Source: JAJTFW01 sp903922455 (lineage in GTDB: Bacteria; Bacteroidota; Bacteroidia; AKYH767-A; OLB10). Taken from it: a stretch of 64,000 nucleotides of DNA. The notes below the pieces were generated by a model. It did not search any database, was not told where the DNA came from, and saw nothing but the letters and a program-made list of their open reading frames with translations. Below are positions 33,261 through 42,751 of this stretch, piece after piece; position 1 is the first letter of the stretch, and the number at the start of each line of letters is the position of its first letter. Both the position numbers and the translations under genes were made by a program. The stretch spans positions 124,001 through 188,000 of the forward strand of contig CALQEU020000003.1 in assembly GCA_943329665.2 (NCBI GenBank), written 5' to 3'.

Positions 33261-35408
33261 TCAGGCATTTTTCAATTCATTCAGCCGAACCTTCAATTTA
33301 TTTATCTCTTCTTTCGCCTGTTGAATCTTACTTTCATATTCTTCTCTTAGAGCAGATGCATTTTTAGAGTTAGCAAAGAATCCGAGGTTGTTTTCCCATA
33401 ACTGTACTTCTCCAGCGAGCTTAGTTACCTTACTGCTTAAGTTCCTTTGCTCCTCATTTCCACCACTTTCCGCTGCTGGACGGTAGGGGCGTTCACTTCT
33501 TCCACCTTCTCTTTCAGGACGGTCTCCTCGCTCTGGGCGCTCTGGGCGATCCGTTCGTTTGTAAGATTGGCGATATTCGGGCGTTGACTTCAATGCGTCG
33601 AAATGGATTTGAATAGCCGCTCTAAACCGTTGTTGAATATCGTCCTTTTGTTTCATTGGCACCAATCCAATTTCAGTGAATTTACGTTGAAACGCTTTTA
33701 ACTGTTCGAGTGCTTCATTGGCATCTCCATTAACCTCTAGTTTTTCAACTTCTGTTATTAATGCATTTTTCAATTCTAAATTGCCAGCTTGTGCATTATC
33801 TTGATCTGAAAAATGCGCAGTTTTACGAGTGAAGAAAGCGTCGCATGCTTCTTTAAAGCGATGCCATATTTTTTCATTCTTATCACCTGCAGGACCAATT
33901 TTTTTCCATTCTTGTTGAAGACGAATAAGTTCTTGCGCTGTATTTTTCCAAGCATCGCTTTCCTTTAAACTTTCTGCTTGAATACACAACTCTGTTTTCT
34001 GTTGCAAGTTCGCTGCATACTCTTGCTTCTTCTGCTTATAGAATTCATCTTTATTCTTGAAGAACTGATCGCAAGTTGCTTTAAATTTATTCCAAATGGA
34101 ATCATTATGATCTTTACCTGCAGGACCAATTTTTCTCCAATCCGTTTGAAGCTCTAACAATTTTTTTAATCCAGCTTGCCACTGTTGATGGTTCGCGAAT
34201 GTATCTTTGATGATCTCTTCGGCATTTGCAATCAATGCATTTTTATCAGCGAAATTCTTTTCGAAGAATTCCTTTTGGGAATCGATATAACTGCGCTTGT
34301 TGTCATACACTTTATCGACAGCAGCTTTAAACCGCACCCAAATTTCTGTTCTTTTCTCTCTAGAAACAGCACCTACTTCGCGCCACTTAATTTGTAAAGT
34401 TTGCATATCCTGCAAGGCTTTATTTAAAGAAGGCTCTAGCAATAACTCTTCTGCTTTTTCACAGAGATGCATTTTCATCTCGAGATTTTTTTTCATCTCA
34501 AGGTCTTGCAACTCACGATTCAATCGAATGAATTCATAAAAACGATCGCAATACAATTTGTAGGTCATCCACAAATCATTCACGTTTTGTGGTGGCACTG
34601 GACCTACTCCTCTCCACTTCGCTTGTAACTCATGAAATTCATTAAAAGCTTTCGACATATCTTCTTCTGTTTGCAAGATGTTTTTCATCTGCAAAAGAAT
34701 TTCATTCTTTACTTTTAAATTGGTGGATCTAATTTTCTCCTGACCTAGAATAAATTCTGAACGACGCTTTTGAAAAACTTTGTACGCATCAAAAAACTTT
34801 TCTTCTAGTGTATCTTTATAATCAAACTCTTCTTTGATTCCGCCAGCTTCAATAAAAGCTGCAAAAGCAATATCGCGTTCTTGATTAAAAATTGCTTGAA
34901 AAGAATCGCGAGCCGATTGTACTCTATTCTTTACTGCATTTACATCATTTTCTTTGCTGAAAGCATCCATGCGAATCACCAAATCTTCTTTCGACATTTG
35001 GCCAAAATCTTCGGCGGGCTCTGCTTCTAATTCTTCATGACTTTCATCCGTCACTTCGATCTGAACCTCTTCTTCGTGATGATCGTCATCGTGTGCAACT
35101 GAAGCAACCGGCACTTCTGGAGCTTCTGCAATAACTTCAACTACAGGTTCTTTGTTTTCATTGGAATCCTGAACAGGAACTTCTGCAATAACTTCAACTA
35201 CAGGTTCTTTGTTTTCATTGGAATCCTGAACGGGAGCTTCTGCAATAACTTCAGCTACAGGTTCTTTGTTTTCTTTGGAATCCTGAACAGGTGTTTCTGA
35301 TACTTCCTGACTTTCAGATGATTCATTAATTTGAGGGGCCGAATTCTCAGCCGAGGTGTCTGAAGGCAATTGCTCTTCAGGATTCACCGGAGTGCTATCC
35401 ATGTTCAT
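33261..35408 (-). CDS. DUF349 domain-containing protein
   Basis: The 715-aa cytosolic protein opens with a long acidic low-complexity segment (about residues 1-130) that contains three 19-residue repeats of the type VEVIAE-x-PVQDSNENKEP. The rest consists of about five helical DUF349 repeats with the signature LQ-x-x-W-(K/R)-x-(I/V)-G-(P/A) (LQAKWRGVGPVP, LQIKWREVGAVS, LQTDWRKIGPAG, LQQEWKKIGPAG, FQRKFTEIGLVP) followed by W-x-(K/R)-F-(K/R)-x-x-x-D. A basic Arg/Pro-rich stretch (about 625-660) precedes a final coiled coil. DUF349 proteins are widespread in Bacteroidota; their molecular role is not established. The ATG at 35408 has a likely promoter upstream, but no clear TAnnTTTG. Confidence 0.88.
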   Translation of the reverse strand: MNMDSTPVNPEEQLPSDTSAENSAPQINESSESQEVSETPVQDSKENKEPVAEVIAEAPVQDSNENKEPVVEVIAEVPVQDSNENKEPVVEVIAEAPEVPVASVAHDDDHHEEEVQIEVTDESHEELEAEPAEDFGQMSKEDLVIRMDAFSKENDVNAVKNRVQSARDSFQAIFNQERDIAFAAFIEAGGIKEEFDYKDTLEEKFFDAYKVFQKRRSEFILGQEKIRSTNLKVKNEILLQMKNILQTEEDMSKAFNEFHELQAKWRGVGPVPPQNVNDLWMTYKLYCDRFYEFIRLNRELQDLEMKKNLEMKMHLCEKAEELLLEPSLNKALQDMQTLQIKWREVGAVSREKRTEIWVRFKAAVDKVYDNKRSYIDSQKEFFEKNFADKNALIANAEEIIKDTFANHQQWQAGLKKLLELQTDWRKIGPAGKDHNDSIWNKFKATCDQFFKNKDEFYKQKKQEYAANLQQKTELCIQAESLKESDAWKNTAQELIRLQQEWKKIGPAGDKNEKIWHRFKEACDAFFTRKTAHFSDQDNAQAGNLELKNALITEVEKLEVNGDANEALEQLKAFQRKFTEIGLVPMKQKDDIQQRFRAAIQIHFDALKSTPEYRQSYKRTDRPERPERGDRPEREGGRSERPYRPAAESGGNEEQRNLSSKVTKLAGEVQLWENNLGFFANSKNASALREEYESKIQQAKEEINKLKVRLNELKNA
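35124..35295 (-). repeat. 57-bp tandem repeat coding for 19-aa acidic units
   Basis: Nearly identical units begin at 35124, 35181 and 35238, with a partial one at 35295, in frame within the DUF349 gene. Copy number is likely to vary between strains. Confidence 0.85.
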
Positions 35409-35485
35409 ACGTTAGATCTGTTTGTCCGCAGACAAACCAAGGGGTCCTTACTGTTTAATTATGTTAGTAGTATAATTCTTGCCGT

Positions 35486-35515
35486 AAAAAAAAGCTCCCA
35501 TGTTTTGGAGAGCCG
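35486..35515 (-). terminator. Hairpin followed by T8 on the minus strand
   Basis: GCTCTCC pairs with GGGAGC (one bulge) and is followed by TTTTTTTT. It lies 350 bp after the T9SS gene ending at 35866 and 78 bp before the DUF349 ATG, so it could end read-through or act as a leader attenuator. Confidence 0.55.
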
Positions 35516-35752
35516 AAGACAAATATAGGGCAATAAAAAAGTGAAAGCAAGTACTATTTGGTGACCAAATCAAAAAAACCATGATTTCATTACAAAAAAT
35601 TAATATTTATCGACTTTTCTGTAGGGTTTTGGGTAGATGGCCGTATTCGGAAAAGTAAATTTCAACACTAGAGACACTGGAGAACACTAGAGAAAATAGC
35701 TAGTTTATTCTAACCACATTTCCATAATTTAATTTTTAATTCCCCTACTAAA

Positions 35753-35795
35753 AAATCCGTGCTAATCTTAATTATCAGTGTCATCCGTGTTCAAT
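35753..35795. repeat. Dispersed spacer repeat, copy 2
   Basis: It begins AAATCCGTGCTAATC and ends TCATCCGTGTTCAA. It matches the copy at 63040 in order and length and the copy at 4821 (inverted) in its last part. Confidence 0.55.
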
Positions 35796-35820
35796 GATAA
35801 AGTTTACTAACTTTATCATT
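35793..35820 (-). terminator. Perfect 12-bp hairpin after the T9SS gene
   Basis: AATGATAAAGTT (35793-35804) and AACTTTATCATT (35809-35820) pair fully around TACT. It lies 46 bp after the stop at 35866. It is AT-rich without a T-run, so it may be a transcript-end stabiliser rather than a terminator. Confidence 0.45.
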
Positions 35821-35865
35821 ATTAATATTTCTACTATTATTATGATGCACAGAAAGGATAACGCG

Positions 35866-37716
35866 TTATTGTTTCACCAACTTCTCTTTCGCGATTTCTG
35901 TTCCTTTTTCATCTGCAATAATAACAACATACATACCTATTGTTAATGCATCCGTCTTAAAGCTAATTTCATTTTCGCCCGACATCACGGATCCGTAAAA
36001 GAGTTGATGCACCATTTTTCCAGCATTGTCGTATATCCTTGCCGTTATGCGACCCACATTCGGACTATTAAATTTTACGGTGGTGAAATCAATAGCTGGA
36101 TTTGGATAAACCAACGAAGCATTTTGGGCAATTGGATCATCAACTCCTGCAGCCGAAGTAACGGTATACTCTCCAATCCATGTTCGTGTTACACCACCAA
36201 AGACGGTATAGGATCCGTTAATCCAAACATACCCCGGCTGATTATATCTAGTTTGACAACCGGTATAATCACCCCAACGCTCATCTCCAATAAGCATGTT
36301 ACAAGGAGTAATTCCCGGACGCAATACGGTATGCGCTGAAAAAGCAGTTCCATCCCACATGGCTGCAGCAGTTCCCGGAAACAAGGTTGCGGAAGAATAC
36401 AGAAAACTAAACACAGCGCGATCATCAGTAGGCGAAGTACCTGCATATGCAATGTTCGGATAAGCAACATCGGTAATGGGCACCGTAAACATATTTACTG
36501 CAATTGCTGGTGAAGTAGAAACTTGTGAAATCGTACCGTGATAAATTCCATCATATCCTGAACTCGTATCAAACGATGCCAATACAAATTGAATTTCGTC
36601 ATCATGCAGAAATGCACCCATAATGCGCGCATCATTCACTCCCAAATTTTCGATCGTATTCGGTTGATCTGCATCTACGGGCATGTGATATTGTACTGGA
36701 CTTACTAAAGCCTGAATGGTAACTTGCTGTGCTGGACTTCCTATCGTATCCGTAATATGCACCAAAAAGATGGTATCATTGCCAGCACTAAAATTGCGAT
36801 TCGATAAAAACCAAGCACCCGGACCATACGTTCCTAAATCGCCTTTTACTGGGCATAAATTGCGGATAGGCTCCCCGTTATATACATTATTACTATGAAG
36901 TTGTGTGGCTAAGGTTTGACCCTGAAAACCCAGCTCTTTATCTATTTGCCAAATGATGGTTTGATTAAATCCTGTTTGCCAAGATGAATCATTGTACAAT
37001 AAATTTACGGTGATAAATAATTCTTCATTGCTCACAGTCATCATGGGAAAATCGGTCCAGCGGTTGGTGTTTAACGCATCACCAGGAAGCGTATAAAAGT
37101 TCCACAAACCAGCAGCACTATTCGTTTGTGAAAATCCAAGAATGATCACACTAGTCGTATCATTAAATCCGTTCAACATCGCCAAAATAAATCGATCAGC
37201 TCCTGGATCATACACTACTTTCGGATCAAACTCTTCTTGCGTTAATCCCAGTGCGGCTACTAATGAATGTAACGTGACCGATGCATACACCTGATTCGTA
37301 ACCATGTCTTTTCCAAAAATCATAGTATTGTTTACGCTAGATACAAATCCACCATTCGAAACCGCTACATCATTATCATTGGGAACATACAAATTAAATC
37401 CGTTGCCAATAAAATTATTGAGAAGCACGGGGGCATTAGCGGTTGCTGAACGATTGGCCGAAGGCGTACTTTCACGCTTATGTGAATAAAGATCCACCAT
37501 GCTTTTCTTGGCTTCGCGCACGGTTTGCTCGTCGGTTCCAGGATGTGGCTTGGGTAATTTTTGGTTCTGCAATATCGGCATCCATTTATCGGCTCCCGGA
37601 CTCAAATCATACACTTTTTTCAGTGGAAAATACTGAATAGTTGAGGTAGATGTTTGCTGGGCGTAAGTAGTTAATGAGAAAACAGCAAGAAGGATAATGA
37701 GTATAAATTTCTTCAT
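35866..37716 (-). CDS. Secreted protein of unknown function with T9SS type A sorting domain
   Basis: The 616-aa protein has a signal peptide (MKKFILIILLAVFSLTTYAQ) and a long central region (about residues 90-520). That region reads like a beta-propeller or similar all-beta fold, with motifs NDNDVAVSNGGFVSSVNN, DPKVVYDPGADRFILAMLNG, WTDFPMMTVSNEELFITVN and MLIGDERWGDYTGCQTRYNQ. The phrase pattern 'DP-x-V-x-YD-x-x-x-x-RF' is shared with a group of hypothetical extracellular proteins; no catalytic site is recognised. The C-terminus is a standard sorting domain (NASLVYPNPAIDFTTV, ARIYDNAGKMVH, GMYVVIIADEKG, KEKLVKQ). It appears to be monocistronic. Confidence 0.82.
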   Translation of the reverse strand: MKKFILIILLAVFSLTTYAQQTSTSTIQYFPLKKVYDLSPGADKWMPILQNQKLPKPHPGTDEQTVREAKKSMVDLYSHKRESTPSANRSATANAPVLLNNFIGNGFNLYVPNDNDVAVSNGGFVSSVNNTMIFGKDMVTNQVYASVTLHSLVAALGLTQEEFDPKVVYDPGADRFILAMLNGFNDTTSVIILGFSQTNSAAGLWNFYTLPGDALNTNRWTDFPMMTVSNEELFITVNLLYNDSSWQTGFNQTIIWQIDKELGFQGQTLATQLHSNNVYNGEPIRNLCPVKGDLGTYGPGAWFLSNRNFSAGNDTIFLVHITDTIGSPAQQVTIQALVSPVQYHMPVDADQPNTIENLGVNDARIMGAFLHDDEIQFVLASFDTSSGYDGIYHGTISQVSTSPAIAVNMFTVPITDVAYPNIAYAGTSPTDDRAVFSFLYSSATLFPGTAAAMWDGTAFSAHTVLRPGITPCNMLIGDERWGDYTGCQTRYNQPGYVWINGSYTVFGGVTRTWIGEYTVTSAAGVDDPIAQNASLVYPNPAIDFTTVKFNSPNVGRITARIYDNAGKMVHQLFYGSVMSGENEISFKTDALTIGMYVVIIADEKGTEIAKEKLVKQ

Positions 37717-37982
37717 AGGGGTTGGATATCGGAAGATAAAAGTAATAAAATGTACGTACCCTTAATAAAATATCTGCAAAAAAATGCATTTGTCTTCACT
37801 GCGTTGATTTCTGTAAAAACTCACTTAAATTCTTAATATTTTACTCAGTCAAAAATTCAAAAAACTTGCGCAAAAAAAGTCAAAATACATAAACACTAAA
37901 AACTCGTTTTAATGCTCATAGCTAAAACAAGTAATTAAAATTTATATCGACTTCTCTCCATAAAATTAAATCCTTCGGTCTC

Positions 37983-39545
37983 CTACATCAACCTCCTAAG
38001 CTGTGCACGAATACTAACCTTCGCTTCTACCAGTTGCATCAATTCATCAATACTCACTCGCTCTTGTTGCATGGTATCGCGGTCGCGCAAAGTAACCATA
38101 TTGTCTTCCAACGATTGATGATCGATAGTAATGCAAAGGGGAGTACCAATGGCATCCATTCTGCGGTAACGTTTACCAATCGAATCTTTCTCCTCGTAAA
38201 TACACAGATGATCCAACTTCAGTTGATTCATGATCTCACGTGCTTTTTCTGGAAGCCCGTCCTTTTTTACCAAGGGCAACACTGCTACTTTGTAAGGAGC
38301 CAAAAACGGTGGAATTTTTAATACTACACGGGAACTACCATCTTCCAAGATCTCTTCCACATACGCTTGCGACATGGTCGCTAAGAAAAGTCGATCTAAC
38401 CCAACCGAAGTTTCTACCACATACGGAATATAATTTTCATTGTCTTCCGGATCGAAGTACTGCAATTTTTTTCCGCTAAACTTTTCATGATTTCTTAAAT
38501 CGAAATCGGTTCGAGAGTGAATTCCTTCTAATTCTTTAAATCCAAATGGAAATTCAAATTCTATGTCGCAAGCAGCATTGGCATAATGCGCTAATTTAAT
38601 ATGATCATGAAAACGATATTTACTTTCTGGAAATCCAAGACTGTTGTGCCAAGCCATCCGTGTTTTTTTCCATTGCTCATACCATTGTAAATCGGTACCA
38701 GGCTTCACAAAAAATTGCATCTCCATTTGTTCGAACTCACGCATGCGAAAAATAAATTGACGAGCTACAATTTCATTACGAAATGCTTTTCCCGTTTGTG
38801 CAATTCCAAATGGAATTTTCATCCGACCTGTTTTTTGCACATTCAAAAAATTAACAAAAATTCCTTGCGCTGTTTCAGGGCGCAAATAAATAGTACTTGC
38901 CTCCTCACTCACCGATCCCAACTGTGTATTGAACATCAAATTAAATTGACGTACGTCGGTCCAGTTGCGCGAACCACTCACCGGACAAACTATTTCTAAG
39001 TCGAGAATAATTTGTTTTACTTCTTCGAGATTATCGGCCTCCAACGCCGCCTTAAAACGTGCATTGATTTCATCGATCTTCTTTTGATTTTCTACTACGC
39101 GAGGATTCGTAGAACGAAACATCGTCTCATCAAAATTCTCAAAACGACTTTTCGCTTTCTCTACTTCTTTCTCAATCTTCGCTTCAATTTTTGCTATATG
39201 TTCTTCGATGAGCACATCGGCACGATATCTTTTCTTCGAATCTTTATTGTCAATCAAGGGATCACTAAATGCATCCACGTGTCCGGAAGCTTTCCAAGTA
39301 GTTGGATGCATGAAGATGGCGGCATCGATGCCTACAATATTTTCATTCAACTGCACCATCGCCTTCCACCAATAGTCGCGCAAATTTTTCTTGAGCTCTA
39401 CGCCCATCTGACCATAATCGTAAACAGCACTGAGGCCATCATAAATTTCACTTGATTGGAAAATAAATCCGTACTCTTTGGAATGGCTGATGATATTCTT
39501 GAATAAATCTTCGCCGCTTAGCTTTTTGATGGTAATGGTAGACAT
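37983..39545 (-). CDS. glyS: Glycyl-tRNA synthetase, alpha2 (dimeric) type
   Basis: The enzyme charges tRNA-Gly and is a class II synthetase. Motifs are SSEIYDGLSAVYDYGQMGVE at the N-terminus, LRPETAQGIFVNF and RNEIVARQFIFRMREFEQME (motif 2), ETSVGLDRLFLA (motif 3), and the anticodon-binding domain from APYKVAVLPLVKKDGLP on. This is the single-chain eukaryote/Bacteroidota form, unrelated to the alpha2beta2 GlyQS. The start was set to ATG 39545 (MSTITIKKLSGED, 520 aa), because a TATCTTTG element lies 5 nt upstream; the longer frame from 39602 would start before the promoter. It is divergent from the cysteine desulfurase gene with 110 bp between them. Confidence 0.96.
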   Translation of the reverse strand: MSTITIKKLSGEDLFKNIISHSKEYGFIFQSSEIYDGLSAVYDYGQMGVELKKNLRDYWWKAMVQLNENIVGIDAAIFMHPTTWKASGHVDAFSDPLIDNKDSKKRYRADVLIEEHIAKIEAKIEKEVEKAKSRFENFDETMFRSTNPRVVENQKKIDEINARFKAALEADNLEEVKQIILDLEIVCPVSGSRNWTDVRQFNLMFNTQLGSVSEEASTIYLRPETAQGIFVNFLNVQKTGRMKIPFGIAQTGKAFRNEIVARQFIFRMREFEQMEMQFFVKPGTDLQWYEQWKKTRMAWHNSLGFPESKYRFHDHIKLAHYANAACDIEFEFPFGFKELEGIHSRTDFDLRNHEKFSGKKLQYFDPEDNENYIPYVVETSVGLDRLFLATMSQAYVEEILEDGSSRVVLKIPPFLAPYKVAVLPLVKKDGLPEKAREIMNQLKLDHLCIYEEKDSIGKRYRRMDAIGTPLCITIDHQSLEDNMVTLRDRDTMQQERVSIDELMQLVEAKVSIRAQLRRLM

Positions 39546-39550
39546 GGCGG

Positions 39551-39558
39551 CAAAGATA
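39551..39558 (-). promoter_or_regulatory. -7 element TATCTTTG for glyS
   Basis: Exact TAnnTTTG match separated from the ATG by only CCGCC. With transcription starting about 5-7 nt after the element, the mRNA would be leaderless or nearly so. Confidence 0.55.
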
Positions 39559-39655
39559 ATTCTTATCCAATTAAATATTTGACGAAAAGAAAAGAATCCC
39601 ATCCTTGACCTTTCATCGTAAAAAATTGACTTACATTTCGGAACTTTGCATTGCC

Positions 39656-40798
39656 ATGGAATCCATATACCTTGATTATAATAGCACTACGCCTGTCGAC
39701 CCAAAAGTGTTGGAGGCGATGCTTCCTTATTTCACTCAACATTTTGGAAATGCGGCGAGTTCTACTCATGCCTGGGGATGGACGGCATCGGCGGTAGTTG
39801 AACGAGCAAGAGAACAAGTGGCGCAGTTGATTGGCGCCGAACCCAATGAAATTATATTCACTTCTGGATCTACGGAAGCATTAAATCTGGCGATTCGTGG
39901 TGTTGCTCAAGCGTATTCATCTGTTGGAAAACACATGATCGTTTGTGCTACTGAACATAAAGCTATTTTAGATACGGTTCAAGATTTAACAAAAGCAGGA
40001 ATTGAATACGGTGTAATAGGTGTTGATCGAGAGGGAAGAATTGACTTGATAGAATTGCAAAAACTATTGCGTGACGATACTATTTTAGTAGCTGTGATGA
40101 TGGCCAATAACGAAACGGGGGTGATTCAGGATTGCGAGGAGATTGGAAGAATTTGCAGAGAGAAAAAAATAATATTCTTGAGTGATACGACGCAAGCTGT
40201 TGGGAAAATGAGGGTGAATGTTGATGAGCAATCGCTAGACCTTTGTACGTTGTCTGCTCATAAAATGTATGGTCCGAAAGGCATTGGTGCCTTGTATGTC
40301 AGGAGAAAAAATCCACGCGTTTCATTACATTCTCAAATTACTGGCGGTGGACACGAGCGCGGCTTACGTTCAGGAACTTTAAATGTTCCTGCTCTAGTTG
40401 GGTTTGGAAAAGCATGTGAATTAGCGAACGAAGGAGGTTGGGATTACGGGATACACACTTCCCGATGGAGAACATTCTTAGAGCAACAGCTTACCATAGA
40501 GTTAGGGCATGGGTTCATCAACGGAAGCATCAAGTCGCGCCTTCCTAACACCAGCAATATTTGTTTCCCGAAAATCAAGAGTGAACAACTCATCAAAGCG
40601 TTGCCGAATATCGGGATGAGCATGGGATCGGCTTGCACATCTGCTATCCCACAGCCATCGCATGTATTGAAAGCCATGGGTTTGAGTGAGCAAGAAATTT
40701 ACAGCAGTGTTCGCATCAGCATCGGAAAAAATACGAGTGAGGAGGAAATCAAAGAAACGCTTGTTCGAATGGAAGCTGTTTTATCTCAACATCAATAG
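39656..40798 (+). CDS. Cysteine desulfurase (IscS/NifS family)
   Basis: This PLP enzyme takes sulfur from cysteine for Fe-S clusters and thio-cofactors. From ATG 39656 it is 380 aa: IYLDYNSTTPVDPKVLEAM, the PLP pocket ATEHKAILD and SDTTQAVGKM, the Schiff-base lysine in SAHKMYGPKGIGALYV, GGGHERGLRSGTLN, and the active-site Cys in GMSMGSACTSAIPQPSHVL. The start was chosen because MESIYLDYNSTT begins the conserved core; the upstream frame to 39605 is not conserved and crosses the divergent promoter region. iscU, iscA and sufBCD are not adjacent, but the next gene encodes a hemerythrin-type Fe-S repair protein. Confidence 0.94.
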   Translation: MESIYLDYNSTTPVDPKVLEAMLPYFTQHFGNAASSTHAWGWTASAVVERAREQVAQLIGAEPNEIIFTSGSTEALNLAIRGVAQAYSSVGKHMIVCATEHKAILDTVQDLTKAGIEYGVIGVDREGRIDLIELQKLLRDDTILVAVMMANNETGVIQDCEEIGRICREKKIIFLSDTTQAVGKMRVNVDEQSLDLCTLSAHKMYGPKGIGALYVRRKNPRVSLHSQITGGGHERGLRSGTLNVPALVGFGKACELANEGGWDYGIHTSRWRTFLEQQLTIELGHGFINGSIKSRLPNTSNICFPKIKSEQLIKALPNIGMSMGSACTSAIPQPSHVLKAMGLSEQEIYSSVRISIGKNTSEEEIKETLVRMEAVLSQHQ

Positions 40799-40951
40799 TC
40801 TGGTCGAGAGAAAAATTGCAGCGAAGCAGATAAATGAATCATTGTATAAAATCTTTTCAATATTGCAAGAACTATTTTCTATAACTTTTTTGCTGTTTAT
40901 AACCTCATTGAATAGTTGATAAAAATCACTGTACAGAAGTGGATGGACTCT

Positions 40952-40959
40952 TATCTTTG
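40952..40959 (+). promoter_or_regulatory. -7 element TATCTTTG for the RIC-like gene
   Basis: Exact TAnnTTTG match, 21 nt before the ATG at 40981. It suggests that the RIC-like gene has its own promoter separate from the cysteine desulfurase gene. Confidence 0.5.
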
Positions 40960-40980
40960 TAGACCTAACCACGCGCTTTC

Positions 40981-41679
40981 ATGCATTCAAATTATTATAC
41001 CGACCAAATTCTTCAACGCTACGGCTTCCCGGCGAACAATTCTGTTTCCGTCGACATTAATAAGTTCAACGAGCTAATTGATGAATTGAGTCATGTATTT
41101 GAATCGCCGAAACAATTTAATGCTGCTGTTTTTCAAAATTTCCCAATTGAGTTTATTGTAGATTACATTCGTAGAACGCATCGACTATATATATTTACGA
41201 AATTACCAGAGATTGAGCAAAGCATCCAACTGTTATTGCAAGATTACAACGATGAACATCCCTTACTAACTATTTTGAAGGATTTTTATACCTCCTATAA
41301 ATTCCAATTGAGTTTACATATTTGCGAAGAAGAGCAACATCTTTTACCCTATGTTGATTTTTTATTGGAGATGCACAAGAAAGGAATGAATACTTTTCAA
41401 TTCTTTAAGAACAACAGACGTTTTTCACTGGAAGAATTTGAAATTGACCATCACGATGATTCCGATAAAAATTTAACGCATATTCAAGAAACGATATTAG
41501 CACACGACCCACCTTTCACGAACATCACACCCTATCGAATCCTATTAAGTCAACTACAACATTTGGAGCGCGACTTATGCATTCACGAACTCATTGAAGA
41601 CCGTGTTTTAGTTCCTAGAATTAAAATGGTAGAATTGGAGTTGATGAGCGATTATCGAAAAATTTTCAAGGCGAATTAA
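40981..41679 (+). CDS. Hemerythrin-domain protein, RIC/ScdA/YtfE-like Fe-S repair family
   Basis: The 232-aa cytosolic protein is mostly helical. An N-terminal module of about 60 residues includes the motif LQRYGFPANNSVSVDINKF. The hemerythrin-like four-helix bundle carries the di-iron ligands: His in YIRRTHRLYIF, His-x-x-x-Glu in LSLHICEEEQHLLPYV, HHDDSDKNLTHI, and the final HELIEDRVLVPRI with the His-x-x-x-Glu pattern. RIC proteins restore iron to Fe-S clusters damaged by NO or oxidants. The canonical N-terminal ScdA Cys motif is missing, so it is a divergent member. Its position 182 bp after the cysteine desulfurase gene supports an Fe-S role. Confidence 0.72.
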   Translation: MHSNYYTDQILQRYGFPANNSVSVDINKFNELIDELSHVFESPKQFNAAVFQNFPIEFIVDYIRRTHRLYIFTKLPEIEQSIQLLLQDYNDEHPLLTILKDFYTSYKFQLSLHICEEEQHLLPYVDFLLEMHKKGMNTFQFFKNNRRFSLEEFEIDHHDDSDKNLTHIQETILAHDPPFTNITPYRILLSQLQHLERDLCIHELIEDRVLVPRIKMVELELMSDYRKIFKAN

Positions 41680-41722
41680 CTGTAAAAAACACTTCCGAAA
41701 ACAACATCTTCAAAAAAGAAAA

Positions 41723-41751
41723 AACGCATTTGGTATAAGACCAAATGCGTT
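41723..41751. terminator. Bidirectional terminator between the RIC-like gene and nrdB
   Basis: AACGCATTTGGT (41723-41734) and ACCAAATGCGTT (41740-41751) form a perfect 12-bp stem with a 5-nt loop. It has T-rich sequence to the right and A-rich sequence to the left, so it fits both convergent genes. Confidence 0.88.
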
Positions 41752-41770
41752 TTATTTTTACTGTGGAATA

Positions 41771-42751
41771 TTAAAATTCTTCGTTAAATTTCAATTCTTG
41801 ATCGGCGGGATCAACGCCTACGCCGGCTTTCTTATATTCGGAAACGCGTTTCTCGAAGAAATTTGTTTTTCCTTCCAACGAAATTGTCTCCATAAAATCG
41901 AAAGGATTTTCGCGGTTATACACTTTTGGGCAATTCAATGAGTTCAGCAAACGATCGGCTACGAACTCAATGTAATTACACATTAAATCAGAGTTCATTC
42001 CAATTAATTTTACGGGAAGTGCATCGGTCACAAATTCCTTTTCAATAGAAACCGCATCTGTAATAATAGCGGTAACTTCTTCTTCTGTTAACTTATGCTT
42101 TAACATTCCATAAAGCAAACAAGCAAAATCACAATGCAAACCTTCATCGCGAGAAATAAATTCATTCGAGGTAGAAAGTCCAGGCATCAATCCACGTTTC
42201 TTCAACCAGAAGATGGAGCAGAAAGATCCGCTAAAGAAAATTCCTTCAACGGCGGCGAAAGCAATCAAGCGATGTACAAACGATCCATTATTAATATACT
42301 TCAGAGCCCAATCCGCTTTTTTCTTTACACAAGGAACGGTATCTATTGCATTAAACAAACGATGTTTTTCAGCGGGGTCTTTGATGTATGTATCAATCAG
42401 CAAAGAATACATTTCTGAGTGAATGTTTTCCATCATAATTTGAAAACCATAAAAACAACGAGCTTCTGGAAGTTGCACTTCGCTCATCATGTTCACTGCT
42501 AAATTTTCATTTACAATTCCATCGCTAGCTGCAAAGAATGCAAGCACATGAGAAATGAAATGACGTTCGCCATCATTCAAACGATCCCAGTCTTTTAAAT
42601 CAGCACTTAAATCAACTTCTTCGGCAGTCCAGAAACTATTTTCGGCTTGTTTATACATCGACCAAATCTTGTCATATTTAATTGGGAATAAGACGAAACG
42701 ATCTTTGTTTTCTTGCAATAGAACCTCGTCGCTAATGTGGTTGTTGGTCAT
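41771..42751 (-). CDS. nrdB: Ribonucleotide reductase, class Ia, beta (radical-generating) subunit
   Basis: NrdB holds the di-iron tyrosyl radical that drives ribonucleotide reduction by NrdA. The 326-aa protein is of the eukaryote-like R2 type. It contains FWTAEEVDLSADLKDWDRL, the ligand helix with FFAASDGIVNENL, the radical-site stretch ARCFYGFQIMMENIHSEMYS (Tyr in FYGF) and SRDEGLHCDFACLLY with Glu and His ligands. The C-terminus EYKKAGVGVDPADQELKFNEEF includes the usual flexible NrdA-binding tail. The alpha subunit gene is not in the window. Upstream are four copies of CATC followed by A7-9. No NrdR box was recognised. Confidence 0.95.
   Translation of the reverse strand: MTNNHISDEVLLQENKDRFVLFPIKYDKIWSMYKQAENSFWTAEEVDLSADLKDWDRLNDGERHFISHVLAFFAASDGIVNENLAVNMMSEVQLPEARCFYGFQIMMENIHSEMYSLLIDTYIKDPAEKHRLFNAIDTVPCVKKKADWALKYINNGSFVHRLIAFAAVEGIFFSGSFCSIFWLKKRGLMPGLSTSNEFISRDEGLHCDFACLLYGMLKHKLTEEEVTAIITDAVSIEKEFVTDALPVKLIGMNSDLMCNYIEFVADRLLNSLNCPKVYNRENPFDFMETISLEGKTNFFEKRVSEYKKAGVGVDPADQELKFNEEF

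Larger units (their letters stand above)
35409..35865. other. Intergenic region with two hairpins and spacer repeats
   Basis: No gene is seen. It holds a minus-strand hairpin with T-run (35486-35515), a short run of CACTAGAGA/CACTGGAGAA units at about 35665-35695, a dispersed-repeat copy (35753-35795) and a perfect 12-bp hairpin (35793-35820). Confidence 0.6.

Noticed and set aside
39546..39602. Longer N-terminus for glyS from 39602
   Set aside because: The 19 extra residues would be encoded upstream of and across the TATCTTTG element, and the conserved protein begins at MSTITIKK.
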